From: Clostridium sp. AF15-31
GTDB taxonomy: Bacteria; Bacillota; Clostridia; Lachnospirales; Lachnospiraceae
Reading direction: 5' to 3'
Assembly (NCBI RefSeq): GCF_003461625.1
Contig: NZ_QTXL01000004.1
Span: forward strand, 248,313 to 312,312
DNA length: 64,000 nt
Each line of letters begins with the position of its first letter. Positions within the stretch are counted from its first letter, which is position 1. Under the pieces are notes generated by a model. It searched no databases. It worked only from the letters and a program-made list of their open reading frames with translations, and was not told the origin of the DNA. Of this stretch, positions 62,787 to 64,000 are shown piece after piece. The position numbers were made by a program, and so were the translations under genes.

Positions 62787-64000
62787 ATGAGAAGATATAG
62801 GAAACTGAAAATATTTGTGGCAGGGCTTGCCATGATCGCAGCGGCGGCAACGGGCGGCGGAACCGTATTTGCAGCGGGAACAACAATGGCAGAGATAACA
62901 ACAGATAAAACTCACGATACTCTGTCAGAAACGGAAGAACAGACAGAGAAAGAAGCGGATACATCTACACAGGTTGAAGATCGACAAGAAGAAACAGATA
63001 AAGATGAGATCTTGGCTGCGGAGCCGGAAGAGGATTCGTATAGCTGGGAAGAAATCCTGGGTGACGTAAATGCGGTCACGATGGGAAATGGAATATCCGC
63101 CTATAATCTTCGGGAAGACAGGACAGCAACGGACCGGTATTATGATCAGTTGGATGATGTGTCAAGAGAAATCTATAATATCTTATATGATGCCTATAAA
63201 GATGGCTCTACAACGAGTACGATCACGTTGAATTATTCCAGCGTGTGGAAGGATCAGAAGATTACGATCACATCGGATAATAAGATGGTCATGCCGGATA
63301 CCTTTCATCCACAGGTGCTGAGCTGGGAACGTGACATGCTGACTCCGGCATTTCTTGCTCTGATCTATGACCATCCGGAGCTTAGCTGGCTGTCGGGTGC
63401 AACCTATTATATGTCATACAAAATAAATGGAATTTCATATTATTCGTCTGAGCTGGATGAGAATAACAGTATGGTAAAGGATGTAACAGTTCCATGTATT
63501 ACGACCTATATCAAAGAACCGTCGGTTGATGCTACAAAGGCGGAGATGGATACGATCGTGTCGGAAGCAACGGAATCGATCAATAAGAAGCTCGCGGGAA
63601 GTACATCCAGATATCAGACCATAAAAGAGATTCATGATTATATCTGTAACAGTACATCCTATGCAAAATCTAATACGACAAGCAGTGAATATCAATCGGC
63701 TTACAGTGCATTTCGTGACACGAATGGTGATGGAACGGTGGAGACGGTCTGTGCAGGATATTCCAGAGGCTTTAAGCTGTTGTGCGATGCATATGGAATA
63801 CCATGTGTGCTTGTGACCGGAGTGACAGATACCGGTGGAGCCCATATGTGGGATTTGGTTCAGATGGAGGACGGTATCTGGTATGGAGTAGATGCGACCT
63901 GGGATGACCAGACCGGCCGGACCTATTATGATTTCTTTTTGGTTGGATATGCAACGAAGCCGGATCATTTTGCAAAGACCGATTTCGGAAGCTGTCATAT
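62787..64000 (+). CDS. Secreted transglutaminase-like protein (partial, runs off the window)
   Basis: At least 404 residues, still open at the window end. A signal peptide (KIFVAGLAMIAAAATGG then VFAAG) is followed by a Thr/Glu-rich linker and a transglutaminase-like domain with the catalytic triad in VCAGYSRGFKLL, TGGAHMWDLV and VDATWDDQTG. These proteases or cross-linkers are common on Firmicute surfaces. Start at 62787; a start at 62782 is out of frame. Confidence 0.82.
   Translation, partial: MRRYRKLKIFVAGLAMIAAAATGGGTVFAAGTTMAEITTDKTHDTLSETEEQTEKEADTSTQVEDRQEETDKDEILAAEPEEDSYSWEEILGDVNAVTMGNGISAYNLREDRTATDRYYDQLDDVSREIYNILYDAYKDGSTTSTITLNYSSVWKDQKITITSDNKMVMPDTFHPQVLSWERDMLTPAFLALIYDHPELSWLSGATYYMSYKINGISYYSSELDENNSMVKDVTVPCITTYIKEPSVDATKAEMDTIVSEATESINKKLAGSTSRYQTIKEIHDYICNSTSYAKSNTTSSEYQSAYSAFRDTNGDGTVETVCAGYSRGFKLLCDAYGIPCVLVTGVTDTGGAHMWDLVQMEDGIWYGVDATWDDQTGRTYYDFFLVGYATKPDHFAKTDFGSCH

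Overview
The window looks like a chromosomal segment of a low-to-mid GC, spore-forming Firmicute, most likely a gut Lachnospiraceae relative. This rests on AGGAGG ribosome binding sites, TTGaca/TATAAT promoters, sporulation genes (spmA, spmB, cotJABC with a sigma-E-like promoter, a CwlD-type amidase), a stand-alone acyl-ACP thioesterase, a flavin reductase-rubredoxin fusion, and a type I-B CRISPR-Cas system. The species is not determined.

Layout. 1-6.84 kb: a mannose-family PTS operon (EIIA, EIIB, EIIC, EIID) with an amidohydrolase, a YjbQ protein, a FrlB/GfrF-like SIS-domain deglycase, and its own HPr and Enzyme I, followed by two overlapping GntR regulators (6.96-8.45 kb). The gene set points to uptake and phosphorylation of an amino-sugar or glycated amine. 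8.5-17.5 kb: housekeeping and metabolism (NUDIX, GH3 glucosidase, CwlD-like amidase, amidohydrolase, tRNA-Gln, thioesterase, CvfB-like S1 protein, AroB, RidA). 17.6-27.9 kb: CPBP protease, DUF378, a metal-responsive ArsR/HMA/P-type ATPase operon, CTP synthase, an unusual metallophosphoesterase, and spmB/spmA. 28-31.3 kb: a toxin-antitoxin pair, cotJABC, a flavin reductase-rubredoxin fusion and a PPOX protein.

31.3-43.8 kb: a complete type I-B CRISPR-Cas locus (cas6-cas8b-cas7-cas5-cas3-cas4-cas1-cas2) and an array of 56 repeats. Just upstream of the cas promoter, on the opposite strand, is a small RNA gene. It has its own promoter, a degenerate CRISPR repeat, and a guide that matches the cas promoter beside a CCA PAM. 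Over the first 22 positions the only mismatches are at 6, 12 and 18, the positions flipped out in type I Cascade R-loops. I read this as a CreR-type noncanonical crRNA that directs Cascade to repress its own operon. It is the most interesting feature here.

43.8-48.8 kb: an unrecognised protein, a PIN/NYN-like protein with a duplicated C-terminal unit, a secreted Fn3-like protein, and a LysR regulator. 49-62.6 kb: a long collinear gene set with a dipeptide/oligopeptide ABC transporter, a serine hydrolase, a cytidylate kinase-like protein, both halves of a D-glutamate cyclase encoded separately (DUF4392 and DUF1445), the 5-oxoprolinase subunits PxpB, PxpC and PxpA, and an acetolactate synthase. 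This suggests uptake of small peptides and processing of D-glutamate/5-oxoproline. The window ends inside a secreted transglutaminase-like protein.

A second genome-scale pattern is a set of large nested palindromes (about 110-310 bp) in the intergenic spaces. Most lie within a few bases of stop codons. They have shared inner cores in at least three sequence families, but outer arms that pair with each other and differ from locus to locus.
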